Assembly (NCBI RefSeq): GCF_000518545.1
Contig: NZ_JADU01000009.1
Coordinates: forward strand, 1-64,000
Direction of reading: 5' to 3'
Origin: Hallella seregens ATCC 51272
GTDB taxonomy: Bacteria > Bacteroidota > Bacteroidia > Bacteroidales > Bacteroidaceae
DNA length: 64,000 bases
Both the position numbers and the translations under genes were made by a program. Shown here piece by piece: positions 16,621-25,156 of this stretch (the stretch's first letter is position 1; each line of letters opens with the position of its first letter). The notes under the pieces were generated by a model. That model was not told the origin of the DNA. It did not search any database and was given only the letters and a program-made list of their open reading frames with translations.

Positions 16621-18521
16621 TGAACCGCAAATTACTGAGAATTATTGCTACCGCCGTGCTGCTGCTGGCCGCATGGCTCGTTACTCACGACAGCGGCTTG
16701 CCCGTGTGGCAGCAGCTCGTTGTCTACCTGGTGCCCTACCTGCTCATCGGTTACGACGTGCTGGGCGAGGCGGCAGAGGGAGTCATGGAGGGCGACCCCT
16801 TCGACGAAGACTTCCTTATGGCCATCGCCACCATCGGGGCGTTGTTCATCGGTTTCCTGCCGGGGGCCGAGCCGCAATTCCCCGAAGCCGTGTTCGTGAT
16901 GCTGTTTTTCCAGGTGGGCGAGCTGTTCGAGGACTATGCCGAAGACCGCAGCCGCGAGTCCATTGCCAAGCTGATGGACATCCGTCCCGACACGGCCCAC
17001 GTGGAACGGGGTGGCCAACTGGAGACGGTGGCCCCGGAGACGGTACAGCCGGGCGACGTCATCGTGGTGAAGCCGGGCGAGAAAGTACCCCTCGACGGCA
17101 CCGTCGTCGAGGGCTCCACAAGCCTCGACACTGTGGCTCTGACGGGCGAGAGCCTGCCCCGCGACGCGGCCAAGGGCACCGAGGTGGCCTCGGGTTGCGT
17201 GAGCCTCACGGGGGTCATCAAGCTGCGGGTGACCCACTCTTTCGGCGAGTCCACGGCCTCGCGCATTCTCCAGTTGGTGGAGGATGCCGGCGAAAACAAG
17301 TCGCACAGCGAGACCTTCATCCGTCGCTTTGCCCGCGTCTACACGCCCGTGGTGGTGTTCCTGGCCTTGGCCATCGCCCTCATCCCACCTTTCTTCTACA
17401 CCGGCTACGCCGCCGCCCTGCCCTCTTGGCTCTACCGGGCACTGACCTTTCTGGTGGTGAGCTGTCCGTGTGCACTGGTCATCAGCGTGCCGCTCACGTT
17501 CTTTGCCGGCATCGGTGCCGCCTCAACCAAGGGTATTCTTATCAAGGGCGGCAACTTCATGGAGGCCCTGTCGCGCATGGGCATCGTGGTGTTCGACAAG
17601 ACCGGAACGCTCACCCGCGGCGTGTTTGCCGTGGAGGCCGTGCACCCCGACATGCCCGACGAGCGCGAACTGCTGCATCTGGCGGCCCATGTGGAGCACC
17701 TCTCCAACCACCCCATCGCCGCCGCCCTGCGCGCTGCCTACCCTCTCGAACATGACAACTGCCGCACGGAGCAGGTGGAAGAACTGCCCGGCCTGGGTAT
17801 TCGAGCCGTGATAGACGGGCGGACGGTGTGTGTGGGCAACGAGAAAATGATGGCTGCCGTGGGAGCCGCCGTGGTGCCTTGCGACAAGTGCAAGGCTCAT
17901 ACGGGCACCGTGGTTCATGTGGCGGTGGAGGGTGTCTATGCCGGACACGTGGTCATTGCCGACCAGCTGAAGTCCGACGCCGCCGATGCCGTCGCCACGC
18001 TGAAGCGTCTGGGCGTGAGCAAGACGGTGATGCTCACCGGCGACCGCGAGGAAGTGGGGCGCACGGTGGCCAGCCAACTGGGCCTCGATGCCTACTACGC
18101 CGGACTGCTGCCGGCCGACAAGGTGACCCATGTGGAGCGGTTGCTCAAGGAGAATGCCGCCGGACGGAGCCTGGCTTTCGTGGGCGACGGCATCAACGAC
18201 GCCCCTGTGCTGGCCCGCGCCGACGTGGGCGTGGCCATGGGTGCGCTGGGCAGCGACGCGGCCATCGAGGCTGCCGACGTGGTGCTCATGGACGACAAGC
18301 CCTCCAAACTGGGCCTCGCCATCCGCATTTCGCGCCGCACCATCCGCATCGCCCGGCAGAATGCTGTCTTCGCCATCGCCGTCAAGGTGGGCATCCTGCT
18401 CGCCGTTGCCTCTGGTTTCATGGGTTCGTGGGCCATGCCTGTGGCCGTGTTCGGCGACGTGGGAGTGATGGTTCTCGCCGTGCTCAACGCCATGCGCGCC
18501 ATGCGCATCGGCGGGAAATAA
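16620..18521 (+). CDS. Heavy-metal P1B-type ATPase (Zn/Cd/Pb exporter-like)
   Basis: 633 residues. Motifs in order: actuator TGES at 175-178, metal-site SCPCALV with C282-P-C284, phosphorylation site D326KTGTLT, HP motif SNHPIAAAL, ATP-binding GDGINDAPVLARADVGVAMG. The CPC transmembrane motif and hinge sequence fit the ZntA/CadA group. There is no N-terminal heavy-metal-associated domain; the protein starts almost directly with a membrane helix. A C-D-K-C pair near residue 422 in the nucleotide domain (VVPCDKCKAHTG) is an added possible metal site. Located in the inner membrane, exporting divalent cations. No linked ArsR or MerR gene. Confidence 0.9.
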   Translation: MNRKLLRIIATAVLLLAAWLVTHDSGLPVWQQLVVYLVPYLLIGYDVLGEAAEGVMEGDPFDEDFLMAIATIGALFIGFLPGAEPQFPEAVFVMLFFQVGELFEDYAEDRSRESIAKLMDIRPDTAHVERGGQLETVAPETVQPGDVIVVKPGEKVPLDGTVVEGSTSLDTVALTGESLPRDAAKGTEVASGCVSLTGVIKLRVTHSFGESTASRILQLVEDAGENKSHSETFIRRFARVYTPVVVFLALAIALIPPFFYTGYAAALPSWLYRALTFLVVSCPCALVISVPLTFFAGIGAASTKGILIKGGNFMEALSRMGIVVFDKTGTLTRGVFAVEAVHPDMPDERELLHLAAHVEHLSNHPIAAALRAAYPLEHDNCRTEQVEELPGLGIRAVIDGRTVCVGNEKMMAAVGAAVVPCDKCKAHTGTVVHVAVEGVYAGHVVIADQLKSDAADAVATLKRLGVSKTVMLTGDREEVGRTVASQLGLDAYYAGLLPADKVTHVERLLKENAAGRSLAFVGDGINDAPVLARADVGVAMGALGSDAAIEAADVVLMDDKPSKLGLAIRISRRTIRIARQNAVFAIAVKVGILLAVASGFMGSWAMPVAVFGDVGVMVLAVLNAMRAMRIGGK

Positions 18522-18525
18522 AAAT

Positions 18526-18577
18526 GCTCCCATGCAGATTTGCCATTGTTTCCACGTTGGCAGCTCTGCATGGGAGC
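18526..18577. terminator. Bidirectional terminator between P-type ATPase and metY
   Basis: GCTCCCATGCAGA (18526-18538) pairs perfectly with TCTGCATGGGAGC (18565-18577). On the minus strand it is followed by a U-rich run (complement of 18516-18525), and on the plus strand by TCTTCTT. It serves both convergent genes. Confidence 0.8.
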
Positions 18578-18582
18578 TCTTC

Positions 18583-19866
18583 TTACAGCCTGTCGAGAGC
18601 CTGGCGGATGTCGTCGAGCAGGTCGTCGGCATCTTCAATGCCCACCGAAAGGCGGATGAGGTCGGGGGCGATGCCGGCCGCGCGCAGCTGCTCGTCGGAG
18701 AGCTGGCGGTGGGTGTGGCTGGCCGGATGGAGCACGCAAGAGCGGCTGTCGGCCACATGCGTGGCGATGTTGATGAGCTCGAGCGAGTCCATCCACCGGA
18801 TGGCCGTCTCGCGGGTGCCTTTCAGTCCGAAAGCGATGACGCCGCACGAGCCACCGGGCAAATACTTCCGGGCCAGGTCATGACACGGGTCGTCGTCGAG
18901 TCCGCAGTAGCGCACCCAGGCCACGCGAGGGTCTCCGTGCAGGAACTCGGCTATGCGCTGGGCGTTGGCGCAGTGCTGGCGCATGCGCAGGTGCAGGGTC
19001 TCCAGCCCCAGGTTGAGCAGGAAAGCGTTTTGCGGCGACGGGATGCTGCCCAAGTCGCGCATGAGTTGAGCCACGAGTTTGGTGGTGTAGCCCAGCTTGC
19101 CGAAGGCCGTGGTGTAGACGAGACCATGGTAGGAATCGTCGGGCGTGGTGAGGCCCGGGAAGCGGTCGGCATGGGCTGCCCAGTCGAAGTTGCCGCTGTC
19201 CACGACCACACCGCCCACCTGCGTGGCATGGCCGTCCATGTACTTTGTGGTGGAGTGGGTCACGATGTCGCAGCCCCATTCAAACGGACGGCAGTTGACG
19301 GGCGTGGCAAAAGTGTTGTCGACGATGAGGGGCACGCCATGGCGATGGGCGATGCGCGCAAACTTTTCAATGTCGAGCACGCGGCAGCCGGGGTTGGAAA
19401 TGGTCTCGCCGAAGAGGGCCTTGGTGTTGGGACGAAAGGCTTTTCCGATCTCCTCCTCGGGCAGTTCGGGGTTCACAAACGTACAGTCGATGCCCATTTT
19501 CTTCATCGTCACGCCGAAGAGATTGAACGTGCCACCGTAGATTTCGTTGGAGGCCACGATGTGGTCACCGGCCGAATAGATGTTGAGCACGGCGTAGAAG
19601 TTGGCCGCCTGCCCCGACGAAGTGAGCATGGCACCCACGCCGCCCTCGAGCGCGGCTATCTTGGCGGCCACAGCATCGAGCGTCGGATTTTGCAGCCGGG
19701 TATAGAAATATCCCTCCTTTTTCAGGTCGAAGAGCATGGCCATCTCCTCGGAATTGTCATACTTGAACGTGGTGCTCTGCACGATGGGCGGCTCCACGGG
19801 CTCGCCGTTCTTGGGTTTCCACCCGCCCCGCACGCAGAGCGTGGAGGGTTTCAGCTTCTTTGTCAT
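18583..19866 (-). CDS. metY: O-acetylhomoserine (thiol)-lyase / sulfhydrylase
   Basis: 427 residues, full length for the Cys/Met-metabolism PLP enzymes. It has STLCVRGGWKP and IVQSTTFKYDN at the start, the long MetY-type loop YFYTRLQNPT, SSGQAANFYAVLNI, IVDNTFATPV and the PLP-lysine region HSTTKYMDGHAT (K near 208). The length and the SYHGLVYTTAFGKLGYTTKL segment favour MetY (sulfide plus O-acetylhomoserine to homocysteine) over MetB/MetC of about 390 residues. Cytosolic, methionine biosynthesis. Transcribed alone, divergent from ndh. No riboswitch is visible in the 48-base leader. Confidence 0.85.
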   Translation of the reverse strand: MTKKLKPSTLCVRGGWKPKNGEPVEPPIVQSTTFKYDNSEEMAMLFDLKKEGYFYTRLQNPTLDAVAAKIAALEGGVGAMLTSSGQAANFYAVLNIYSAGDHIVASNEIYGGTFNLFGVTMKKMGIDCTFVNPELPEEEIGKAFRPNTKALFGETISNPGCRVLDIEKFARIAHRHGVPLIVDNTFATPVNCRPFEWGCDIVTHSTTKYMDGHATQVGGVVVDSGNFDWAAHADRFPGLTTPDDSYHGLVYTTAFGKLGYTTKLVAQLMRDLGSIPSPQNAFLLNLGLETLHLRMRQHCANAQRIAEFLHGDPRVAWVRYCGLDDDPCHDLARKYLPGGSCGVIAFGLKGTRETAIRWMDSLELINIATHVADSRSCVLHPASHTHRQLSDEQLRAAGIAPDLIRLSVGIEDADDLLDDIRQALDRL

Positions 19867-19913
19867 GGTTGTTTTTGTCGTTTATGTTGGATGTTGTCTC
19901 CTGTTCTATGGGG

Positions 19914-19944
19914 CAAAGGTAACGTTTCTTTTCCGATTCATCAA
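19914..19944 (-). promoter_or_regulatory. Promoter of metY
   Basis: On the minus strand TTG (19942-19944), 20 bases, TACCTTTG (19914-19921). Confidence 0.7.
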
Positions 19945-19965
19945 GGTTTTACGCGTGATTTTACT

Positions 19966-19973
19966 TACCTTTG
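19966..19973 (+). promoter_or_regulatory. Promoter box of ndh
   Basis: TACCTTTG, about 65 bases before the ATG at 20038. It overlaps back-to-back with the metY promoter region. Confidence 0.6.
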
Positions 19974-20037
19974 CACACATCAATTGATGCCCAACGCACG
20001 GCAAAACATACACACAACGCTTAACACAAAAGCAGCA

Positions 20038-21447
20038 ATGAGAGCAAATATACACAAGGGCGGGCACCGCCGCGTGGTCATTGTGGGCGGCGGCATCGCC
20101 GGCCTGCAGCTGGCCCGGAGCCTGTGCCGCACCCCTTTCCAGGTGGTGCTGGTCGACAAGAACAACTACAACCAGTTTCCGCCACTCATCTATCAGGTGG
20201 CCTCGGCCGGCTTGGAGCCGAGCAGCATCTCGTTTCCTTTCCGCCGTCTGTTCCAAGGCCGCACCAACTTCTACTTCCGCATGGGCGAGGTGCAGGCCGT
20301 GAACCCGGAGGAGCAGTCGCTGCAAACCTCCTTCGGCACGCTGTACTACGACTTCCTGGTGCTGGCCGCCGGAGCCACGACCAACTTCTTCGGCAATGCC
20401 GACATCGAGCGCAACGCCCTGCCCATGAAGACCGTTGCCGAGGCCATGCGCCTGCGCAACACCATCCTGCAGAACCTGGAGCGCGCCGAGACCGAGGACA
20501 ATGAGGAGGCCCGGCAGCGGCTGATGAACGTGGTCATCGTGGGCGGCGGGCCCTCGGGCGTGGAGATTGCCGGCGCGCTGGCCGAGATGAAGCGCACCAT
20601 CGTGCCGCGCGACTACCCCGACCTGGACGCCAGCCGCATGCACATCTGCCTGCTCGACTCGGGCGACCGTCTGCTCAAGGGCATGGATGCCGGCCTCTCG
20701 GCCCGCGCCGAACGCGACCTGACGGAACTGGGCATCAAGGTGATGAAGGGCTGCCGCGTGGTCGACTGCAACGACCGCGGCGTGGTGTTGCAGGGCGGCG
20801 ACACGCTGGAGGCCGGACTGACGGTGTGGGTGAGCGGCGTCAGGGCCAGTGCCATCGGCGGCCTGCCCACCGCAAGTATCGGCCATGCCGGGCGCATCCT
20901 CACCGACCGCTACTGCCGCGTGAAGGGCGTGCCCAACGTCTACGCCGTCGGCGACCAGAGTCTTGTCGAGGGCGACGAGGCCTACCCGCTGGGCCATCCG
21001 CAGCTGGCCCAGGTGGCCATGCAGCAAGCAGCCACCGTGGCCCACAACCTCTCGCGCCGCCTCGAGGGCAGAGCCGAGCAGCCATTCAGCTACCGCAATC
21101 TGGGCGCCATGGCCACCATCGGCCGCAAGAAGGCCGTGGCCGAGATTGGGCGTTTCCGTTTCGGCGGGTTCCCGGCCTGGCTGTTGTGGCTGGTAGTGCA
21201 CCTGCGTTCCATCCTTGGCGTGCGCAACAAGACGGTGGTGTTCCTCAACTGGGTGTGGAACTACCTGAACTACAAGCAGAGTCTGCGCCTCATCCTGCGT
21301 GCCCAGCCCTCGTCCCATCCACAGGCCGACCCCTCCGCCGACGCATGCCGGCGCGTCCATGGCCCCGCCGCCGCGGTGCAAGGGCGCGGCATGGCCGGGA
21401 GGACACATGGAAAAACAGGGATGGTTTGCCACGAATGCCACAGATGA
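20038..21447 (+). CDS. ndh: Type II NADH:quinone oxidoreductase
   Basis: 469 residues. FAD-binding VVIVGGGIAGLQLA near residue 14, the NDH-2 signature NNYNQFPPLIYQVASAGLEP, the second nucleotide fold VVIVGGGPSGVEIAG near 165, and the GVPNVYAVGDQ / HPQLAQVAMQQA redox-quinone region. The hydrophobic segment AWLLWLVVHLRSIL near 385 and the following NKTVVFLNWVWNYL form the membrane-binding end. It transfers electrons from NADH to menaquinone without proton pumping. The start at 20038 follows from the promoter position; ATG 19987 would leave almost no leader. The last 45 residues (SSHPQADPSADACRRV and on) have no family likeness and look like read-through into intergenic sequence. Confidence 0.88.
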   Translation: MRANIHKGGHRRVVIVGGGIAGLQLARSLCRTPFQVVLVDKNNYNQFPPLIYQVASAGLEPSSISFPFRRLFQGRTNFYFRMGEVQAVNPEEQSLQTSFGTLYYDFLVLAAGATTNFFGNADIERNALPMKTVAEAMRLRNTILQNLERAETEDNEEARQRLMNVVIVGGGPSGVEIAGALAEMKRTIVPRDYPDLDASRMHICLLDSGDRLLKGMDAGLSARAERDLTELGIKVMKGCRVVDCNDRGVVLQGGDTLEAGLTVWVSGVRASAIGGLPTASIGHAGRILTDRYCRVKGVPNVYAVGDQSLVEGDEAYPLGHPQLAQVAMQQAATVAHNLSRRLEGRAEQPFSYRNLGAMATIGRKKAVAEIGRFRFGGFPAWLLWLVVHLRSILGVRNKTVVFLNWVWNYLNYKQSLRLILRAQPSSHPQADPSADACRRVHGPAAAVQGRGMAGRTHGKTGMVCHECHR

Positions 21448-21905
21448 AATGCAGATGGTTTTACCATCAACATCTGCACAACAACAGATAAACACATTGC
21501 CGGCACCGCCTGTTTCTCTCACAGATTCCACCGATTTCACAGATGCTGCGCGGGGATGGGCATCTGTGCACAGCCCATAATCTCCCATCATGTCCTGTAC
21601 CATCGTATAAAATTCACCCTAACCATCCAAACGTTCCACGGGCCATGGCCGCACGATGACGGTGCAATCGCATGGCGATTACGCCGCAACGGCCATGCGT
21701 TTACGCCGTCATCACGCGGCCGTTGCGCCGTAAACCTTTGGCCGCCACACCGCACCGGCGCCGGCACGCGGGAGGGTTCGTGCAGTCTGGATACGATTTT
21801 TGGCACGCAAACGTGCAAGTTTTCCTTGCAAATGGCATTATAAAGACAGGAAAAGGGACGGTTCTAGGCTGCAAACACCCCCTAAAAACCCTAAAAAAAC
21901 GACGT
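21448..21905. other. 458-bp intergenic region with repeat phrases
   Basis: Holds the short phrase repeats CACAGAT..., as in ACAGATTCCACCGATTTCACAGATG near 21520, a copy of the GC-rich dispersed repeat at about 21655-21745, and a small hairpin GCAAGTTTTCCTTGC at 21814-21828. No gene recognised. Confidence 0.5.
21655..21745. repeat. Copy of the dispersed GC-rich intergenic repeat (locus B)
   Basis: GGCGATTACGCCGCAACGGCC here is nearly identical to GGCGATTGCGCCGCAACGGCC at locus E (about 63090); ATGCGTTTACGCCGTCATCAC follows, matching the GCGTTTACGGCGTG part of the unit at locus A. Confidence 0.55.
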
Positions 21906-22271
21906 ATGAAGAAGCTCTTGTTCCTCCTCACAAGTATCCTTCTGGCCGCATCCTGCACGACAGACGGCAACTGCGGCTATCCCTCCAAGCTCTCTTTCCC
22001 GAAAGAGGGAGGCACCGTCATGGTGTCGGGTTCATACGCTCCATACAATATTGAGGTATTAAATTACAACGGGGACGGAAAAAGCGAAAGGACAGTTTTG
22101 GAAGACCCCGACACCATCTCCGTGCAATACAGCTGGCTCACGGTAAGGAGGAAGCGGGGAACACCCACCTTGGTGATTACCGCCGAGCCCAACACGACAG
22201 GCAGGAAACGCAAGCTCTACATCAATGTTTCCGTTGATGACAGGAACGCAGAGATAAAAGTCACGCAATAA
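21906..22271 (+). CDS. Small lipoprotein with a BACON-like domain
   Basis: 121 residues. Lipoprotein signal peptide with lipobox LLAASC (Cys about residue 17). The rest is one beta-rich domain: KLSFPKEGGTVMVSG, YSWLTVRR, TLVITAEPNTTGRKRKLYINV, EIKVTQ. This order of a GG turn, W-L, N-x-T-x-x-R and a final V-x-Q is that of BACON (carbohydrate- or mucin-associated Ig-like) domains, normally found as modules in larger Bacteroidetes surface proteins. As a stand-alone one-domain lipoprotein its role is unknown. No TAnnTTTG box is seen close by. Confidence 0.65.
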   Translation: MKKLLFLLTSILLAASCTTDGNCGYPSKLSFPKEGGTVMVSGSYAPYNIEVLNYNGDGKSERTVLEDPDTISVQYSWLTVRRKRGTPTLVITAEPNTTGRKRKLYINVSVDDRNAEIKVTQ

Positions 22272-22294
22272 GACGGCCCAATGCTTGCGGCTCC

Positions 22295-22427
22295 TCTCTG
22301 AAAACAAAGCGAGACACTCCTGAAAACCGGAAGAGGCTCTTCCGAAAACAAAAGGAGACCATTCTATATACTAATGAAAAGCACTTCTAACAACAGAGGG
22401 AAACGCCTCTGAAAACCGGGAGAGGCA
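22295..22427. repeat. Tandem 22-bp degenerate repeats (three plus one copies)
   Basis: Adjacent copies at 22295-22316, 22317-22338 and 22339-22360 share CTGAAAACMRRRMGAGRC; a fourth lies at 22406-22427 (CCTCTGAAAACCGGGAGAGG). The better copies have short dyads (CCTCT...AGAGG). They lie between the lipoprotein stop and the guaA terminator. Confidence 0.6.
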
Positions 22428-22460
22428 CCGCCAAGACAGTAGCGGAACGCCCTCAACCCA

Positions 22461-22498
22461 CAAGGGGAACGCAGCCACGACGGGCCGCGTTCCCCTTG
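22461..22498. terminator. Hairpin between the lipoprotein gene and guaA
   Basis: A perfect 12-bp stem: CAAGGGGAACGC (22461-22472) and GCGTTCCCCTTG (22487-22498), 14-base loop. It is 23 bases past the guaA stop on the minus strand. No U run on either side. Confidence 0.55.
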
Positions 22499-22521
22499 CC
22501 TTTGTGGGGCCATGCGGGCAG

Positions 22522-24066
22522 CTACTCCCACTCAATGGTCGAAGGCGGTTTGGAGGAGATGTCGTAGCACACGCGGTTCACACCCTTCACCTTGCGGATG
22601 ATTTCGTTGGACACGTCGGCCATAAAGTCGTAGGGCAGGTGGGCCCAGTCGGCCGTCATGGCATCTGTCGAGGTCACGGCGCGCAGGGCCACCGGGTGCT
22701 CGTAGGTGCGCTCGTCGCCCATCACGCCCACAGAACGGATGGTGGAGAGCAGCACCGTGCCGGCCTGCCACACGTGATCGTAGAGACTTGTGCCGTCGGG
22801 CATGGTGTACTGGTGCATCTTACCGATATAGATGTCGTCGGCATCCTGCAGGATACGCACCTTCTCGCGCGTGATGTCGCCCAGGATGCGCACGGCCAAG
22901 CCGGGCCCGGGGAACGGGTGGCGCTTGATGAGCCGCTCGGGCATGTGCAGCTCGAAGCCCACGCGGCGCACCTCATCCTTGAACAGCCACTTCAGCGGCT
23001 CGCAGAGTTGCAGGTGCATTTCCTTGGGCAGGCCGCCCACGTTGTGGTGGCTTTTGATGACCATACCCGTGATGCTGAGGCTCTCGATACGGTCGGGATA
23101 GATGGTGCCTTGGGCCAGCCACTTGGCGTCGGTGATTTTCCGAGCCTCCGCATTGAACACTTCCACGAAGTCGCGGCCTATAATTTTGCGCTTCTGCTCG
23201 GGGTCGGTCACGCCCTCCAAGTCCTTGAAGAACTTCTCTGAAGCGTCCACGCCCACCACGTTGAGCCCCAGGCCCTGGTAGGCCTCCATCACTTTCTGGA
23301 ACTCGTTCTTGCGCAGCATGCCGTGGTCCACGAAGATGCACGTGAGGTTGCGGCCGATGGCGCGGTTGAGAAGCGTGGCGCAAACCGACGAGTCCACGCC
23401 GCCCGAGAGGCCCAGAATGACGCGGTCGCCGCCCAGCTGCTGCCGCAGTTCGGCCACCGTCGACTCCACAAACGAGGCGGCGCTCCACTCCTGACGGCTG
23501 CCGCAGATGTCGACCACGAAGTTGCGCAACAGCTGCATGCCCTGCGTGGTATGGTACACTTCGGGGTGAAACTGCACGCACCACACGGGCTGCGAGCCGC
23601 TGGCAAAGGCCGCATATTCCACGTCAGGCGTGGAGCCGATGACCCGATAGCCGGCGGGGATGGCCGTGATGGTGTCGCCATGGCTCATCCACACCTGCGA
23701 GTTGGGGTCGAAGCCCTTGAACAAGGGATTGGTGGAGTCAAGCCATTGCAGGTTGGCCCGGCCGTACTCGCGCGTGCCGGTCTGCTCCACCCGGCCGCCT
23801 CCGGCATGGCTGATAAACTGGGCGCCGTAGCAGATGCCCAGCACAGGATAGCGGCCGATGAGCCGGCTCAGGTCCACGCGAAAGGCTTCCTTGTCGTGCA
23901 CGGAGTAGGGGCTGCCGCTCAAAATCACGCCAATGACGGAGGGATCGTCGTGCGGAAACTTGTTGTAGGGCAGGATCTCGCAGAAGGTGTCCAGCTCGCG
24001 CACGCGGCGGCCAATGAGCTGCGTGGTCTGCGAACCGAAATCGAGGATGATGATCTTCTGTTGCAT
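22522..24066 (-). CDS. guaA: GMP synthase (glutamine-hydrolysing)
   Basis: 514 residues, full length. N-terminal class I glutamine amidotransferase: [18 protein letters not shown], nucleophile C79 in GICYGAQ, and FHPEVYHT for the His/Glu pair. ATP pyrophosphatase P-loop [10 protein letters not shown] near 220, then the synthase C-terminal domain with [15 protein letters not shown] and the final KPPSTIEWE that binds XMP. It converts XMP, glutamine and ATP to GMP in the cytosol. It follows the nucleotidyltransferase gene with a 53-base gap in which CTCCCGTTGCGGGGAG could form a weak hairpin, so they may be one transcript. Confidence 0.97.
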   Translation of the reverse strand: MQQKIIILDFGSQTTQLIGRRVRELDTFCEILPYNKFPHDDPSVIGVILSGSPYSVHDKEAFRVDLSRLIGRYPVLGICYGAQFISHAGGGRVEQTGTREYGRANLQWLDSTNPLFKGFDPNSQVWMSHGDTITAIPAGYRVIGSTPDVEYAAFASGSQPVWCVQFHPEVYHTTQGMQLLRNFVVDICGSRQEWSAASFVESTVAELRQQLGGDRVILGLSGGVDSSVCATLLNRAIGRNLTCIFVDHGMLRKNEFQKVMEAYQGLGLNVVGVDASEKFFKDLEGVTDPEQKRKIIGRDFVEVFNAEARKITDAKWLAQGTIYPDRIESLSITGMVIKSHHNVGGLPKEMHLQLCEPLKWLFKDEVRRVGFELHMPERLIKRHPFPGPGLAVRILGDITREKVRILQDADDIYIGKMHQYTMPDGTSLYDHVWQAGTVLLSTIRSVGVMGDERTYEHPVALRAVTSTDAMTADWAHLPYDFMADVSNEIIRKVKGVNRVCYDISSKPPSTIEWE

Positions 24067-24119
24067 AGTCGAAAAGCCCCGCCCCTCTCCCGTTGCGGGG
24101 AGACGGCCGAGGCATGCGT

Positions 24120-24974
24120 TTAAGTGTTATGATGAATTTGATGTTGATGGTCGAGCTGCTGCGCAAAGGCCTCGGCGGCGTCCAGTGTGCCGAGCTTGCC
24201 CACGTCCATGAGCTGCAGGTCGGGCTCGACATGGCCCTTAACGGGCACCTCGCGGCAGTGGCGCAGGTAGAAGTCCATGATGGCAAACCGCTCGGGCCAC
24301 GCCACCATGTAGGGGAAAAAGAGCGGCGAAAAGCTGTGTATGCCGCTGAAAGCATACATGCGGTAAAGCCCTGCCAGCCGCATGGGCGCGTCGCCGACGG
24401 CCAGCGGCCAACGCACCGAGGCGGCCGCACGGGCCACTTCGGGATAGGGCGATTTCACCTCGCCCGTCTCCACATTGACCCACCCCACGAGCAGCATCCG
24501 GTCGTCGAAGAGCAGGTAGCGGCGCGTCCTGCGCCAGCTCACGAGCAGTTGCGCGCCGGCCATGCGGTGGGGCACGCCGCAGTCGGGGCACGCCACGCGG
24601 GGGTCGAGGGCGTAGAACCGGGCCAAGTCCACGTTGCTTAGGATGTCCACGTTGTGGATGAGGATGGGGCGGTGCGCGTCGAACAGCGGCGCGGCCTTGC
24701 GCAGACCGCCGCCCGTGTCAAGCAAGGCGGCAGTCTCGTCGCTCACCCGAATGTCGAGGCCAAAGCTGTCGTTGGCCTGCAGATAGTCCTTGATTTGCTG
24801 GGAAAAGTGATGCACGTTGACCACCAAACGGGTGAATCCGGCATCGCGCAACCTGAAAACCACGTGCTGCAACAGCGGCTGTCCGCCCACGCTTACCAGT
24901 GCCTTGGGCATCGTGTCGGTAAGCGGTTTCAGGCGTGTGCCCAAGCCTGCAGCGAAAATCATGGCTTGCTTCAT
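24120..24974 (-). CDS. Sugar-1-phosphate nucleotidyltransferase (MurNAc-1-P / mannose-1-P type)
   Basis: 284 residues. The start [19 protein letters not shown] and then [12 protein letters not shown] is the nucleotide-binding signature (G-x-G-T-R-(x)n-P-K) of nucleotidyltransferases; [11 protein letters not shown] holds the metal-binding Asp. Size and pattern resemble MurU/HddC-like enzymes that activate MurNAc-1-phosphate or heptose-1-phosphate. A partner kinase (AmgK-like) is not adjacent, so the substrate is not settled. Residues about 130-165 include a C-P-D-C pair. The promoter ends only four bases before this ATG, so the mRNA is leaderless, or translation starts at the in-frame ATG of MIFAAG (24962). 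Confidence 0.75.
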   Translation of the reverse strand: MKQAMIFAAGLGTRLKPLTDTMPKALVSVGGQPLLQHVVFRLRDAGFTRLVVNVHHFSQQIKDYLQANDSFGLDIRVSDETAALLDTGGGLRKAAPLFDAHRPILIHNVDILSNVDLARFYALDPRVACPDCGVPHRMAGAQLLVSWRRTRRYLLFDDRMLLVGWVNVETGEVKSPYPEVARAAASVRWPLAVGDAPMRLAGLYRMYAFSGIHSFSPLFFPYMVAWPERFAIMDFYLRHCREVPVKGHVEPDLQLMDVGKLGTLDAAEAFAQQLDHQHQIHHNT

Positions 24975-24978
24975 GGCG

Positions 24979-25009
24979 CAAAATTAGTATTTATTTCCCG
25001 AACGGCAAA
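24979..25009 (-). promoter_or_regulatory. Promoter of the nucleotidyltransferase-guaA pair
   Basis: On the minus strand TTTG (25006-25009), 19 bases, TAATTTTG (24979-24986). Only four bases separate it from the ATG at 24974. Confidence 0.7.
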
Positions 25010-25116
25010 GGAAAGGCCTCCTTTTTTCGCGCCCGCCGCCGTGCGTTTGCGCCGTGTTCTACGTTAAATTTTGCTTATAAACCACCCGCTTCCCGCGCGT
25101 GTCCAACTCTTTTTGT

Positions 25117-25124
25117 TACCTTTG
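25117..25124 (+). promoter_or_regulatory. Promoter box of the M3 peptidase gene
   Basis: TACCTTTG, 32 bases before the ATG at 25157. Confidence 0.6.
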
Positions 25125-25156
25125 CACATCCATAGAGAAAGAGAAAGCGACAAGCC

